Below, in pieces: positions 8,368-17,723 of a stretch of DNA of 64,000 nucleotides. The notes beneath the pieces were generated by a model. That model saw only the letters and a program-made list of their open reading frames with translations. It was not told where the DNA came from and did not search any database. Each line of letters opens with the position of its first letter. Positions within the stretch are counted from its first letter, which is position 1. A program made the position numbers and the translations under genes. Origin of the DNA: Rhizobium mongolense USDA 1844 (GTDB lineage: Bacteria; Pseudomonadota; Alphaproteobacteria; Rhizobiales; Rhizobiaceae); contig NZ_ATTQ01000009.1 of NCBI RefSeq assembly GCF_000419765.1, forward strand, positions 236,545 to 300,544. The letters run 5' to 3'.

Positions 8368-9078
8368 TCAGGGGGTAAAAACGGCTCCATTTGGCGGCTT
8401 TTCCTTGGGTTCGGTTGTGTTTTGACCGGCATTGGCCTTGGTCATCGTCCGGATCGTTGTCTCCGACTGCTTGATCCGCACATCGATGTCGCCGATGAAG
8501 GCAAGGCCTCGGTCGATCTGGATACGGTCGATCTCCGGTACGTTCATCTGAGCCAGCTGAACACGGCCGGCCTTGCCGAACAGATCGCCGAGTTTCTTCA
8601 ATTGCGCCGTCTGCTCCGGATAGCGATTGAAGACCGTCACGATGCGGTTCTTGGTCGTCGTTCGCAGCCGCACATAAAACATCCGCTCGCGAAGAGCGAT
8701 GCGCAGTTCTCTTGCTCGTTCGCCAGGAGCCCGCGCTTCCGGCACCAGGTCGGCCCGGAGCAGATGCGCCAGCACGGTGGCGTCGATCTTGTCGGTCTTG
8801 ATCTTGGCGTCAGCGATCGCCTTGACCTTCAACGGATGGGCGGGAACGACATCATCACAAATGTCGTCGAGCCGGTCGTAGATCACCATCCAGTTGCGGG
8901 TGGCCTCGACAACCGCATGCGAATTCTCCCGATAGCGTTCGAGGAACCCACCCAGCGACTGCCGGTCGTTCTTGATCCGGCCGGATCTCAGCGTCTTGCC
9001 GCTGCTGTCCTGGACCACCAAGCAGCTATAGGATTTGGAGTAGTCGGCGCCGATATGGTAATCATAAGAGGCGGTCAT
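8368..9078 (-). pseudogene. IS110-family transposase, 3'-truncated remnant
   Basis: The 236 residues match the N-terminal RuvC-like DEDD domain of IS110 transposases: GADYSK (first Asp), AVVEATRNW (Glu), and DKIDATVLAHLLRADLVPE with the last two Asp residues. The C-terminal Transposase_20 domain with its serine nucleophile is missing. After about residue 213 the sequence changes to a short unrelated tail (QNTTEPKEKPPNG), so the reading frame now runs into foreign sequence and the enzyme cannot be active. The ~155 bases upstream to 9232 carry no gene and may be the original element end. The remnant separates the PAAR-like effector from the beta-propeller gene. Confidence 0.85.
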
Positions 9079-9232
9079 GCCTCCAACTCCGTTATTGAGA
9101 TCTGCAGAACCCCAATAAGGTAAGGCGGCGAAGCGTGACTGTCCCTCCATCATATCCATCTCATTCGATCCGTGCATCCGTTCTCTCAGTAGGCGCGGCC
9201 TCTTTCATGCCACCTCCTCAAAAGTCATTTGC

Positions 9233-10216
9233 TCAGCGGATTTTCAATGCGCGTACTTCGGCCTGCGTTATCTTATTGTCGCTACGACGGGTTTCGTTAA
9301 TCTTGGCAGTCAGATGCCGGATAAATATGAGCTCCAGGCATTTCATGATCTGCTCCGCCTTCTCCTTCTGCGCTTTGGTGCCTGAACTGAGTCCCTTGGT
9401 CGGTCCGTGATTGTCGACGACTGCTTTGCAGCATTCCTTCAGCGCCTCATCTATGGTCGGGACCGTTTTGCGACTGGCGAGGAAGTTGCGAACCTGAGCC
9501 GTCTTGCCGTGATGAGGGGTTCCGACCTTCGGCCAGTTCGCCTTGTCTACGCCTTTCTTCCGCTTGCGAGCAACCATGCAGATGCATGGCGCCGACCCTT
9601 CGTCATAATTCTTGAACCGCGCCACCGTGCCGGCGACACCGCCACGCATCGATTCTTTCTGCATGAACTGGTTTTCCATGAAGTGCTCTGACTCCATTGT
9701 ATCTTTTGGGCAGTCATTCTTGTCGTGGGGGGTGGTGCTGAGGCCGAACTTCTGGAGCAACTTGACGCAGTTGTCGGGCGTCAGAACCATCTTCCCGATC
9801 TTTGGATATGGTCCCGTGTTCGAACCTGGCGAAGAATGATTGTTGGTTGAGAGGTCGGAGAACCGGCTCACCGGTTCTCCGTCCGCCTTTACATTGCCGG
9901 ACCAGGCCCGCGCATATTCCTTTCCGGTGTTGGCCGAGGTGATAATTCCTTTCTTGGCAGCACAGCCCGCCTCGGTTCCACTCGTCCTCGTGTAGTAGGA
10001 CTTGTTCTTCTGTGTGATCGTTTGGCCACCGATCTTGACGGTGCCGGTGCCGTTGTCAGTGTCGGAGTCGAAGCCGAACGAAGGATAGGGAACGGGCACG
10101 CCGGGCGGCGTTGCCGGATTCTCGGGCGGCGTGAAACACACATCAGGAAAGGCCGCTATGACCTTGTTGGACTGTGCCTTGCAGGCGATCTCGAGCCCGT
10201 TGGCGTAGACGGTCAT
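9233..10216 (-). CDS. PAAR-like (DUF4150) T6SS effector with unassigned C-terminal domain
   Basis: This 327-residue protein has an N-terminal part, ~1-128, that matches the DUF4150 PAAR-like domain: it starts MTVYANGLEIACK, has PxVCxTPPENPATPPGVPVPY, and closes with SRFSDLSTNNHSS. Such domains cap the VgrG spike. The C-terminal ~190 residues are a separate domain rich in Cys and His (SEHFMENQF, APCICM, GTPHHGKTAQ, ECCKAVVDNH). The pattern recalls HNH-like nucleases, but I cannot assign a family. It overlaps the stop of the ketosynthase-like gene as ATGA and ends the long T6SS operon, the usual place for cargo. The DUF2169 protein two genes upstream is of a type known to load PAAR-like effectors in Agrobacterium. 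Confidence 0.8.
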   Translation of the reverse strand: MTVYANGLEIACKAQSNKVIAAFPDVCFTPPENPATPPGVPVPYPSFGFDSDTDNGTGTVKIGGQTITQKNKSYYTRTSGTEAGCAAKKGIITSANTGKEYARAWSGNVKADGEPVSRFSDLSTNNHSSPGSNTGPYPKIGKMVLTPDNCVKLLQKFGLSTTPHDKNDCPKDTMESEHFMENQFMQKESMRGGVAGTVARFKNYDEGSAPCICMVARKRKKGVDKANWPKVGTPHHGKTAQVRNFLASRKTVPTIDEALKECCKAVVDNHGPTKGLSSGTKAQKEKAEQIMKCLELIFIRHLTAKINETRRSDNKITQAEVRALKIR

Positions 10217-11238
10217 TGCGTCATCCTGTCGCCGAGAAGCGCGGCACCGCAGGCACCTGCGTCATTCGCCGCCTCTATCAGCACTGGAGTGCCGGCCGCA
10301 TAACCCTTGCGGGCGGCGGTCCACGCCATGCCGACCATCATCGGAACAGACGCAGCGCCGATGTTGCCGAGCGACTCCGCCGGTGACCAGAGGTCTTGGA
10401 ACTCATGCCGCCCACGCAACAGACGCAGGCTGGCGAGAGCCGTTTGCTTGAACCAGTATTGTTCCCCGATGAGGTCGGAGATGCGGTAGCCGAGCCGGTT
10501 CATCTCGATGCCGGCTTCGCCCAGCGCGAGGCTATAGGCATTCGTCATGCCATCGCCGCGCAACGGAAGGTCTTCCGCATTGTAGATTGAAGCTCGCTCC
10601 CGCGTCAGACCCAGCCCGTAGAGCCGCAGGCTGCTATTGCCCGTTTGCGCGCAGAGCACCGCCGCCGCAGCCTCGCCGGGAATGAAGCCGTTGGGATTGT
10701 CGGGGGTCAGGATCCTCTTCTGGGAAACATAGTGGCCGACAGCCGGGGACGTCAGGTAGGTGTCGACCCCAGCGATCATCACATAGGGGGCTTCGCCGGA
10801 TGCAATCAGCCTGCGTGCCTGGTCGAGCGCTACGTGTCCGGAGGGTCGTCCGTACGCGACGATGCGCGAGCGGGCGTGCGGCTCAACCGCGACGATCTCG
10901 GCGATGCGCCGGAGCAGGTCGGCATCGTCGTGGACGGGCCGCCCCGGACGGTCGTGCTCTGCGAGGCACAGGATCAGCGCCGCCTGGCCGCGCGCATCGG
11001 GAACCGCCTCGAACGCCTCGCATATCGCGCCCGCGGCCAGATGCGCCAGCCGCTTCTCGCCGATCCAGTTGCGCGGCAGCGGCACCGGCGCGCCGATGAT
11101 CCACTCTCCGCCCGATCCGACGAAGCGCGTTTCCTGGAAGCCGTCGAGCTTGGCGCGCATTGCCGCGCATGTAGAGGGCGCATCGAGACCGACGGCCGTC
11201 ACCATGCCGATCGAGACGATGTCGATTGGCGTGTTCAT
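10213..11238 (-). CDS. Ketosynthase/thiolase-fold protein of the T6SS effector cassette, probably catalytically inactive
   Basis: This 341-residue protein has the beta-ketoacyl-synthase fold: MNTPIDIVSIGMVTAVGLDA at the start, PSGHVALDQARRLIASGEAPYVMIAGVD around the nucleophile elbow, GFIPGEAAAAVL, and SLGNIGAASVPMM near the end. At the place of the active-site Cys (usual pattern ACxTG) the sequence reads YGRPSG, with Arg131 where Cys is expected. The usual TGHxxGAAG His also seems to be absent. It is therefore unlikely to condense acyl groups and may act as a scaffold or chaperone. The ATG at 11238 overlaps the preceding stop (ATGA). It lies between the DUF2169 adaptor and the PAAR-like effector, so a role in effector handling is inferred. 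Confidence 0.78.
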   Translation of the reverse strand: MNTPIDIVSIGMVTAVGLDAPSTCAAMRAKLDGFQETRFVGSGGEWIIGAPVPLPRNWIGEKRLAHLAAGAICEAFEAVPDARGQAALILCLAEHDRPGRPVHDDADLLRRIAEIVAVEPHARSRIVAYGRPSGHVALDQARRLIASGEAPYVMIAGVDTYLTSPAVGHYVSQKRILTPDNPNGFIPGEAAAAVLCAQTGNSSLRLYGLGLTRERASIYNAEDLPLRGDGMTNAYSLALGEAGIEMNRLGYRISDLIGEQYWFKQTALASLRLLRGRHEFQDLWSPAESLGNIGAASVPMMVGMAWTAARKGYAAGTPVLIEAANDAGACGAALLGDRMTQ

Positions 11239-12341
11239 GCCTCTTCTTCCTCGTCTTCCGGCAAAAGTGCGCCGTTTGCGCGCACAAAGGCGCGGCCCGT
11301 CGCGCGAGCCCTCTGCATGGATTCGGTCGGCGGGCCGACCCAGCATTCGCTGAAGTCGAGGATCGTCCGGTGGATGCGCTGCGACACGCGCCAGACCAGT
11401 GAAAAGCGCCGGTTCTCCGGATCAAACAAAACGGTGTCGGGCGGTATCGCACTCTCGAAGGCCCTCTCACTACCCTTGAATAACGTTATCGGCAGGCTGG
11501 TGGCCGGCAGCCGGAAGCTCTCGCGCCCGGCCGGCGTCAAATTCACGAGCATCACCTCTTCGTTGCCCCTCGGCGGGTCTATCTGCTGGTCAGGCGGCGC
11601 CATCTGAAAATAGCGTTCGTCGAAATCCGGCGGCAGGAACGGGAAGATGTTTTTCGTCCAGTTGTCGTCATAGGTGCCGCCATATTCGATCCGGCCGGGC
11701 CAGCCGCGCCCCATCGGCCCGAAACTCATCGGCCGGTAGTCGCCGAAAGGCGAGCGGATTTCCTCGCCTATGGCCTGGGTATTGGCAAGCCGCAAGCCGG
11801 GGATCAGGTGCTGGTTGCGCGTGCGCGCCCAGCCGATGCCGAGCGGGTTGAGCGGGTAGCTCGCGGGAAGCCTGTCGTCCGGGTCGAGGCGGTCGGTGCC
11901 TCCCCACGCCGTGTCGTAGGAGAAGGGCTGACGCAGGAAGGGTTGCGGGGCAGTGGCGATGAAGATCGGTCCGCGGGCGCGCCATTCGCGATGCCCGACC
12001 ACGTCGAAGATCTTCGACCAGTTGCCCACCTTGATTCCGACGCTGACACGGTCGGCCGGACGGCCGCCAGGAGCATAGGCACAGCCGTTGGCGATGACGT
12101 CGCAGCGCGGCTTACGGAATGCAAAGTCCGATTCCCAGAGGGTGGCCGAAAAACCCGGTTCACCCGTATGCGTGTCTGCCATCACCAGCGGCACCTGTAC
12201 GGATGATTTTCGCACAGGGCCGCCCGGCGTTTCCGGAAAGTCGAAGGTTCCCTTAACAACGACGACGATGTACTCGCGGCCCTCTTTGTCCATGCCCATC
12301 GTGAATTCGGTCGGAAAGCCGGTTTGGTTCCAGATCTGCAT
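11235..12341 (-). CDS. DUF2169 family T6SS adaptor protein
   Basis: This 368-residue protein opens with QIWNQTGFPTEFTMGMDKEG and REYIVVVVKGTFDFPE, the characteristic start of DUF2169 proteins. WGGTDRLDP and NPLGIGW appear further on. Family members act as cytoplasmic chaperones or adaptors that place a PAAR-like effector on its VgrG; the Agrobacterium tumefaciens relative serves the Tde2 DNase. Here the gene sits two positions upstream of the PAAR-like effector, with ATGA overlap to the ketosynthase-like gene and a one-base join to tagF. The C-terminus is acidic (EDEEEEA). Its probable client is the protein at 9233-10216. Confidence 0.88.
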   Translation of the reverse strand: MQIWNQTGFPTEFTMGMDKEGREYIVVVVKGTFDFPETPGGPVRKSSVQVPLVMADTHTGEPGFSATLWESDFAFRKPRCDVIANGCAYAPGGRPADRVSVGIKVGNWSKIFDVVGHREWRARGPIFIATAPQPFLRQPFSYDTAWGGTDRLDPDDRLPASYPLNPLGIGWARTRNQHLIPGLRLANTQAIGEEIRSPFGDYRPMSFGPMGRGWPGRIEYGGTYDDNWTKNIFPFLPPDFDERYFQMAPPDQQIDPPRGNEEVMLVNLTPAGRESFRLPATSLPITLFKGSERAFESAIPPDTVLFDPENRRFSLVWRVSQRIHRTILDFSECWVGPPTESMQRARATGRAFVRANGALLPEDEEEEA

Positions 12342-12886
12342 CAGCCAGCCTCCAAACCTTCGGGGAAGAGGTGGCGGAGCGCTGATTCAGGTGCGCCGGG
12401 ATCAACCTCGATTTTCTTGCACTGGCCCGTCCACAATGCCATGCGCCGGACCGGGTCGCCGGACGCCGTGATCGCGGGATAGGGCAGGGACGCAAGGCGG
12501 GCAGCCAGTCCGTCACCGTCCATCTCGCCGTCGCTCGCAGACTTTCCCGCAGCTTCCAGCGCATCGAGCCAGTCTGCGGCGAGGGTGGCGATGTCAGTGG
12601 AGGCGATCGGCGGCGCAGCCGCGATGGTCAACGGAAACCGCCGACCCGCGCGGTCGGCGCTTGCCATCACCACGCCGGTCATGGGTCCGAAGGCTTCCGG
12701 CCCGAGGATAAATCGCAACGCTAGATGAGCCGACACCGAACCTTCCGAAAACCGGTGAACCAGATGCCGGGTGATCCAGCGGTCCCATGGGCCAACGAAG
12801 GATGCCGTCAGACCGCGCGTGACGAAATCCCCCATCGCGGGCAGTTTTCCGAAGAAGCCTGGCAGGATCACAGCTGCGTCGGGCAC
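12341..12886 (-). CDS. tagF: T6SS post-translational regulator TagF
   Basis: This 181-residue protein has the DUF2094 signature FFGKLPAMGDFVTRGL near the N-terminus and RWITRHLV...LALRFILGPEAFGP later. TagF proteins repress T6SS assembly, acting with the FHA protein, and are counteracted by the PpkA phosphorylation pathway. In several rhizobia TagF is fused to PppA; here the two are separate genes 21 kb apart. The start is a GTG at 12886, 5 bases after GAGG. The upstream part of the same frame (to 13360) is antisense-like translation of tssM and is excluded. It overlaps the tssM end by 19 bases, indicating translational coupling. Confidence 0.88.
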   Translation of the reverse strand: MPDAAVILPGFFGKLPAMGDFVTRGLTASFVGPWDRWITRHLVHRFSEGSVSAHLALRFILGPEAFGPMTGVVMASADRAGRRFPLTIAAAPPIASTDIATLAADWLDALEAAGKSASDGEMDGDGLAARLASLPYPAITASGDPVRRMALWTGQCKKIEVDPGAPESALRHLFPEGLEAG

Positions 12887-15800
12887 GAAAACCTCGCAAA
12901 CATTTTCAGGTCGTAGGGATTGGCCACGCTTGCTGCCCGAAGCTCGAAATCGGCGTAGTGGCCCTGGGCGGCAAGCCGCAGCTTGTAAAGTTCCGGAAGC
13001 TCGGTCCCGCTCAACCGGCCGGCACGCAGCATCCGCAGGAAAGCCCAGCTCCCGGTTTCGCTGACCATCACTTCCGGCGAACCGTCGATCGGCTGGAAGG
13101 CAAGAGTAATTACGCCCGTTCCGTCCTTGCCCGGCCAAGTCATCGGCTGCGGGCGAGTTGGGTTGTTGAAATAGGTGAGGCTCTGGCCGTCGACGTTCAG
13201 CGTCACGCGGCCGACCGTCGGCGAAAGGTCCTTGGGCTCGAGCGTAAAGGTCAAGATCGGTCCGGCACCACCTGGAAAGAGGCTGTTGCGGATCAGCCGG
13301 GCCTGTTCCAAGGCAGCTAAAGCTGACGAATCGAGCCGGATGTCCGCGCGCCATTTCCAAGGGTGACGCGTCATGTCGACGTAGTTGATCAGCTGATTGT
13401 TGATGAAGCTGTCAATCAGCCCGCCCGGACCAAAGACCCGCGCAAAGTCGACTACGTTGACATCGATTGCGCTGTCAGGAATGAACGGGTAGCGGTTCGC
13501 CAGCGCGGCCTGACAGAAAGGCAACACATCGGCGCGCCAGATGGCGTTAAGTTCAGAGGTGACCGCTTCCGTTGTAAGGCCGCTCGTGTCGCCGGCGATG
13601 CCGGCCAGCCAGTCGTCTAGCGGGTCGGGGAGGGTTATGGCCTGTTTTGCCACCGCCCCTGTGAGTTCCGCCAAGCCGCCTTGCCGCTTTATTGCATCCT
13701 GGGCATCGGGACTTGCCGATACGGTCTGCAGCATGTTCGAGAGCGCAGTGAGCGCCGCGACGGCGTCATTGAGTGCCGGAGGTTGGCCGTCGACCTCGGC
13801 GATCGCGGCCTTGATGGGTTTGAAATGCTCGGCAACCAGCATGCCCGAAAGGTCCACTTCAGCCTTGGAGCCGGGGGCGGGCATCAGCTTCGCGCCCTTC
13901 TTGGCAAGCTTGCCGATCTTGCCGAGCTTGGACAAAAGCTTGGAAGTTGCCGCCGGAGGGACTTTGCCCCCAGCGTCATCTTCGGAACGGGTAAGTTCCG
14001 TCTCCTGGACGATTGCGTTCAGCAGCCGCTTCATCGAAGAGTCTGCGCTGGAGAGATCCTTGAGATTTTCGCTCGCCGTCTGCAGGTCTACCAGCGGCGC
14101 GAGCCTTACGTCGCGCAGGAAGCTGTCCCACTTCGCGATGTAATTGTCGTAGTAAAGCTTGAGGATGTCCTGGGAAAGCGCGGCGACCGACGGGGTGGCA
14201 CTTTCCGAGCAGCCTCCGGCGAAGACGGAGCGATCGAGTGCAGCCTGCGTGGCCACGTCCTCCAGCCGCGCAAGAACCACGTTGTGAAAGCCGTCATAGG
14301 TGAAGGCGCCGCTGATGCCCACTCTAAGGGTCTTGTCCGAGCGTCGAGCGAGAACCTTAAGGCCGTTTGGGCCGACGTGGTCCGCCGGGATCCAATCCTT
14401 AAGCGCTCTGACCTCCGGATCTGAGAGCAGTGCATTATAGGCACGCACCGGAAGCGGAATTGAGCAGATGCTCCGCAATGCTTCGCCCACCAGCGCCTCA
14501 TCGGGCTGGATAAGCGCTTGATCCGCTGCCATGTTGTCGATTGCAGCGAGTTGATGGTCGGCGGCCATCTCGGTCCGGAAGGGCGGCACGGGCGCGAATT
14601 CAGGCAGCCGCTCCGTCCACCATTGCTTGGCGAATTCGGGGTCCATCGGCGACAATCCGGTCATCATGCGATACGTCTTCAAGGCGCCGAGAAGGAATTC
14701 CGGGTCGCGGATCTGACGCCACATCGTCGCCTCGAGCAGCGCGACCATGCGCGGTTCCAATATGTTGCGCAGCGAGCGGTGATAGGCGTCGGCCTGCGCC
14801 TGTCTGATCTCGGTTGCCGCGGAAGGCCCGATCAAGGCGGCTATGCCACCTGGCGGCTCGGTACGGGCATTCGATACTTCGGTTGCGGCCTCGAGCGCCA
14901 CATCCAGATCGAGCGGTTCCAGCGGCGCTTGACGCGCAGCAACCGGAGTGAGCGGAAGCTGCAAGGCTTCAAGCTGTTCGGCCTGCGCCGAAAGAGCCGC
15001 GGTGTTTTTCCGATAGGAAACCGTAAAGGCCAGACCGGCCACGACAACCAATGCCGCGGCGGCCACTGCAGCGCCGCGCCATATCCAGATACGCCGTTCC
15101 TCCGCGGCAGGATCGAATGTGCCGAGGCCCGCCTCCTTGAAGATCACTTTCGTGAGCAGGTCCTTCAGGAAGAAGCTGCGCTTCTCGACCCGCGGCATCG
15201 GCGCGGCGAGCTGTGCCGGGAGGCCGAAAGAGGAAGCGAGGGCCGCCGTCAGCCGGTCGATTGCCGTGCCTTCCTGAGTGGCGGAGGTTAGATAGATACC
15301 GCGCAACCAGGCGCTTTCGGCATAGCGGCTTTCACCGAAAACGGTTTCGACCAGCACGCGAATAGGCTCGGAAAGGCTTTCAACCTGTGCCGGGAAGCGG
15401 AAGATCTCTGCGCGGGCGGTAAGGTTTTCTTCACCTTCAAGACGCGGAACGAGGCGTCGTTCGAGCACGCCGGCCAATGCTGCGAGTTCCCGCGTGACTT
15501 CGCTGCCGTCGATGCTCGCGCCGGGCGGGAAGGTTGCTCCCCAAACCTGTTCGCGATCGGCCGTCGAGAGCCCTCCGAAGAAAGTCTCGAACCCCTTTAT
15601 GAGATCGGCCTTGGTCAGCATCAGGTAGACGGGCAGGCGGATCTCGAGCCGTTCCTGAAGTTCGGTCAGCCGTTTGCGGATCTGACGGCCATGCGCTCGA
15701 ATGGTCGCGTCGCCTTCCAAAAGCGTGTCGATGGCGAGTGCCACGATGACGCCGTTCAAGGCCCGGCGGCCCCGGTGCTTTTTCAGGAGATCGAGGAAGC

Positions 15801-16398
15801 CCAACCATTCCGCTGCGTCGACGTCGGGTTGGCTTTCCTGTTGAACGTAGCGGCCCGCAGTGTCGATCAGCACCGCCTCTTCGGAAAAGAACCAGTCGCA
15901 GTTGCGCGTCCCGCCCACCCCATGCAAATCGTCGGAGAGGTCGATGGGGAAGCTCAGTCCAGATTGCCGCAGTGCCGTTGTCTTGCCGGTCGCAGGCGGG
16001 CCGATGATCACGTACCAAGGCATCTCGCGGAGAAACTTTCGGCCGCCGATTTTGTGGCGTTTCAGCTCCGCCATCACTTCCCGGAACTTTGCGCCCACGG
16101 AGGCGACGCCTTCCTCAGCCGGGCTAGGGGGCGCTTCCGGCGGCGGGGCGATTTCGGAAACGAAAAGACGATTGGCGCGGACTGCCCGGCGGTGTGCCGC
16201 GATCCACCAGATGAGAAACAGCACGAAGAGAAGGCCAATGATGACCAATCGCACCGTCTCGGACGCTAACGGCGCGCTCTCACCGACACTGACGATTGGG
16301 CCGAAGATCCAGACGATCAGGGACAGCAACACGAGCCCGATGAAGGTCCAGAGCCAGCGCGAGGTTAGGATCGCCCAGAGGAAACGGAAGATCGCCAT
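12868..16398 (-). CDS. tssM: T6SS membrane complex protein TssM (IcmF)
   Basis: This 1176-residue inner-membrane protein is the core of the trans-envelope complex. Two hydrophobic segments at ~7-33 and ~50-68 precede a cytoplasmic GTPase-like domain with Walker A GPPATGKTT (133-141) and DTAGRY (~178). A third membrane segment lies at ~440-460 (VAAAALVVVAGLAFTV). The large periplasmic IcmF region follows and contacts TssJ. The length is normal for the family. The gene begins one base after tssL stops and runs into tagF. The intact Walker motif marks this as the canonical TssM, in contrast to the hybrid protein at 35.8-38.3 kb. Confidence 0.96.
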   Translation of the reverse strand: MAIFRFLWAILTSRWLWTFIGLVLLSLIVWIFGPIVSVGESAPLASETVRLVIIGLLFVLFLIWWIAAHRRAVRANRLFVSEIAPPPEAPPSPAEEGVASVGAKFREVMAELKRHKIGGRKFLREMPWYVIIGPPATGKTTALRQSGLSFPIDLSDDLHGVGGTRNCDWFFSEEAVLIDTAGRYVQQESQPDVDAAEWLGFLDLLKKHRGRRALNGVIVALAIDTLLEGDATIRAHGRQIRKRLTELQERLEIRLPVYLMLTKADLIKGFETFFGGLSTADREQVWGATFPPGASIDGSEVTRELAALAGVLERRLVPRLEGEENLTARAEIFRFPAQVESLSEPIRVLVETVFGESRYAESAWLRGIYLTSATQEGTAIDRLTAALASSFGLPAQLAAPMPRVEKRSFFLKDLLTKVIFKEAGLGTFDPAAEERRIWIWRGAAVAAAALVVVAGLAFTVSYRKNTAALSAQAEQLEALQLPLTPVAARQAPLEPLDLDVALEAATEVSNARTEPPGGIAALIGPSAATEIRQAQADAYHRSLRNILEPRMVALLEATMWRQIRDPEFLLGALKTYRMMTGLSPMDPEFAKQWWTERLPEFAPVPPFRTEMAADHQLAAIDNMAADQALIQPDEALVGEALRSICSIPLPVRAYNALLSDPEVRALKDWIPADHVGPNGLKVLARRSDKTLRVGISGAFTYDGFHNVVLARLEDVATQAALDRSVFAGGCSESATPSVAALSQDILKLYYDNYIAKWDSFLRDVRLAPLVDLQTASENLKDLSSADSSMKRLLNAIVQETELTRSEDDAGGKVPPAATSKLLSKLGKIGKLAKKGAKLMPAPGSKAEVDLSGMLVAEHFKPIKAAIAEVDGQPPALNDAVAALTALSNMLQTVSASPDAQDAIKRQGGLAELTGAVAKQAITLPDPLDDWLAGIAGDTSGLTTEAVTSELNAIWRADVLPFCQAALANRYPFIPDSAIDVNVVDFARVFGPGGLIDSFINNQLINYVDMTRHPWKWRADIRLDSSALAALEQARLIRNSLFPGGAGPILTFTLEPKDLSPTVGRVTLNVDGQSLTYFNNPTRPQPMTWPGKDGTGVITLAFQPIDGSPEVMVSETGSWAFLRMLRAGRLSGTELPELYKLRLAAQGHYADFELRAASVANPYDLKMFARFSCPTQL

Positions 16399-16399
16399 C

Positions 16400-17719
16400 T
16401 CAGAGCCCCTTCTCGATCAGGAGCTCGATGCGGCGGTTGGCAGCCCGGCCTTCGCGAGTGTCATTTCTGGCAAGGGGCTGCGTTGCCGCACGTCCTTCCG
16501 ATTTCAAGCGCTCAGGCGGCAAGCCGCTTGCACGCAGTAAAGCGGCAATCGTTGCGGCGCGCGCCTCGGAGAGGCGCTGGTTGTTGGATAGCGGATTGGT
16601 GGCCTGGAGCGGAACATTGTCGGTATGTCCGATAATCGTGACACTTCTGATCAGTTCGGCATTCTCCTTGATAACAGCTGCGACGGAGGCGACGAGTGGC
16701 TCGAAGCTTTTCGTCAATTCGGGCCGGGCAGACTGGAAAAGCTCCGGAGTGCTCGACTGAAGCAGGAGTGTGACCCGAGAGGCGTTTTCATTGCCCTTCA
16801 AGGCCGGCAGAAGCGCAGGAGGTGCGGCGGCACGGAATTCCGGCAGCAGCTCAAGGACGACAGGTTCGACCCGCGGCGCATCCGGTGCCGGTGCGCGCTT
16901 TTCCGGCCGATAAATCTCGGCACGCTCCGGCGGCGGTATTGCCCGAACGAGCGTAGCAAGTTCTTCCGCCTTGGCGCCTAGCCGCATTGACAGAAGCACG
17001 TAAATCGCCGTCGCGAGCGCCACAGCCACGACTGCGAGCACCCAGATTGGAACGGCAAAGCGGGAAGGCTCGTCCGCTGCCGCGACACCCTCCCACCTGG
17101 GCGAGAGCGGCGCGCCTTCGGCATCGGCGTCCCGCAGGAAACGAGCGGCTGCAGCGCGAACGGCGCTGATGGAGCGATCGCCCGCACGCCCTGGCACCCG
17201 ATATTTGCCGCGGAAACCAAGCGCCAGACAGAAGTATTGCAGCTCCAGCAGTTCACGATCGCGGCCGGGATAGCGCTCCAGCTCCTCCAGCCTGGCGAAG
17301 AACTGCGCTCCGGCATCCACATCGCCGCGGAGCATGACGACCAGCGGCTGGCGCGGCCAGGCGCTGGAGCCGCCCCAAGGCGTATTGAGCGCCAGATCGT
17401 CAAGCAGCGAGGCGACAGCCCAGGCGGCCGCGTCTGCCCGTGCCAGGCTTGCGCCGGAGGCCACGGCCGCATCGCGCGCCGAAACCAGCTCCTCCATAAG
17501 TCTGGTCCGCAGCGCTTCCGGATTGCCAGGTGGCAATGCATTCTCGAGTTCCGGCGCAAATTCAAGCAAGGTGGCGAAAGCGTTGATCAGCGTGTTGGGG
17601 TGGGATCGCGCGCGTGTCGCCAATGCGCCGGTGGGAATGACAGGCATTGCCCCCGCCGGCGGGCGGATGCGTGTGCGGCCCTGATCTTCCGAAAGGCCGA
17701 ATGGATCCTCACTTGCCAT
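16400..17719 (-). CDS. tssL: T6SS protein TssL, long form with OmpA-type peptidoglycan-binding domain
   Basis: This 439-residue protein has a DotU-type cytoplasmic domain at ~35-210 (NAFATLLEFAPELE, LLDDLALNTPWGG, ELLELQYFCLALGFRGKY). One membrane segment follows at 222-244, then a proline-rich linker and an OmpA-like domain from ~310. The latter has IGHTDNVPLQ, NNQRLSEARA and NRRIELLIEK, including the residues that bind diaminopimelate. TssL bridges TssM to the baseplate, and the OmpA part ties the complex to the cell wall. It lies between tssK and tssM with near-zero spacing. Confidence 0.96.
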   Translation of the reverse strand: MASEDPFGLSEDQGRTRIRPPAGAMPVIPTGALATRARSHPNTLINAFATLLEFAPELENALPPGNPEALRTRLMEELVSARDAAVASGASLARADAAAWAVASLLDDLALNTPWGGSSAWPRQPLVVMLRGDVDAGAQFFARLEELERYPGRDRELLELQYFCLALGFRGKYRVPGRAGDRSISAVRAAAARFLRDADAEGAPLSPRWEGVAAADEPSRFAVPIWVLAVVAVALATAIYVLLSMRLGAKAEELATLVRAIPPPERAEIYRPEKRAPAPDAPRVEPVVLELLPEFRAAAPPALLPALKGNENASRVTLLLQSSTPELFQSARPELTKSFEPLVASVAAVIKENAELIRSVTIIGHTDNVPLQATNPLSNNQRLSEARAATIAALLRASGLPPERLKSEGRAATQPLARNDTREGRAANRRIELLIEKGL

Positions 17720-17723
17720 GGTG

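Noticed and set aside
10645..11607. 320-aa plus-strand frame opposite the ketosynthase-like and DUF2169 genes
   Set aside because: It is antisense to two genes with strong family signatures and has no start signal.
12887..13360. Long N-terminal extension of tagF to 13360
   Set aside because: The extra part is an out-of-frame reading through tssM and is full of Arg/Pro; TagF similarity starts only after the GTG at 12886.
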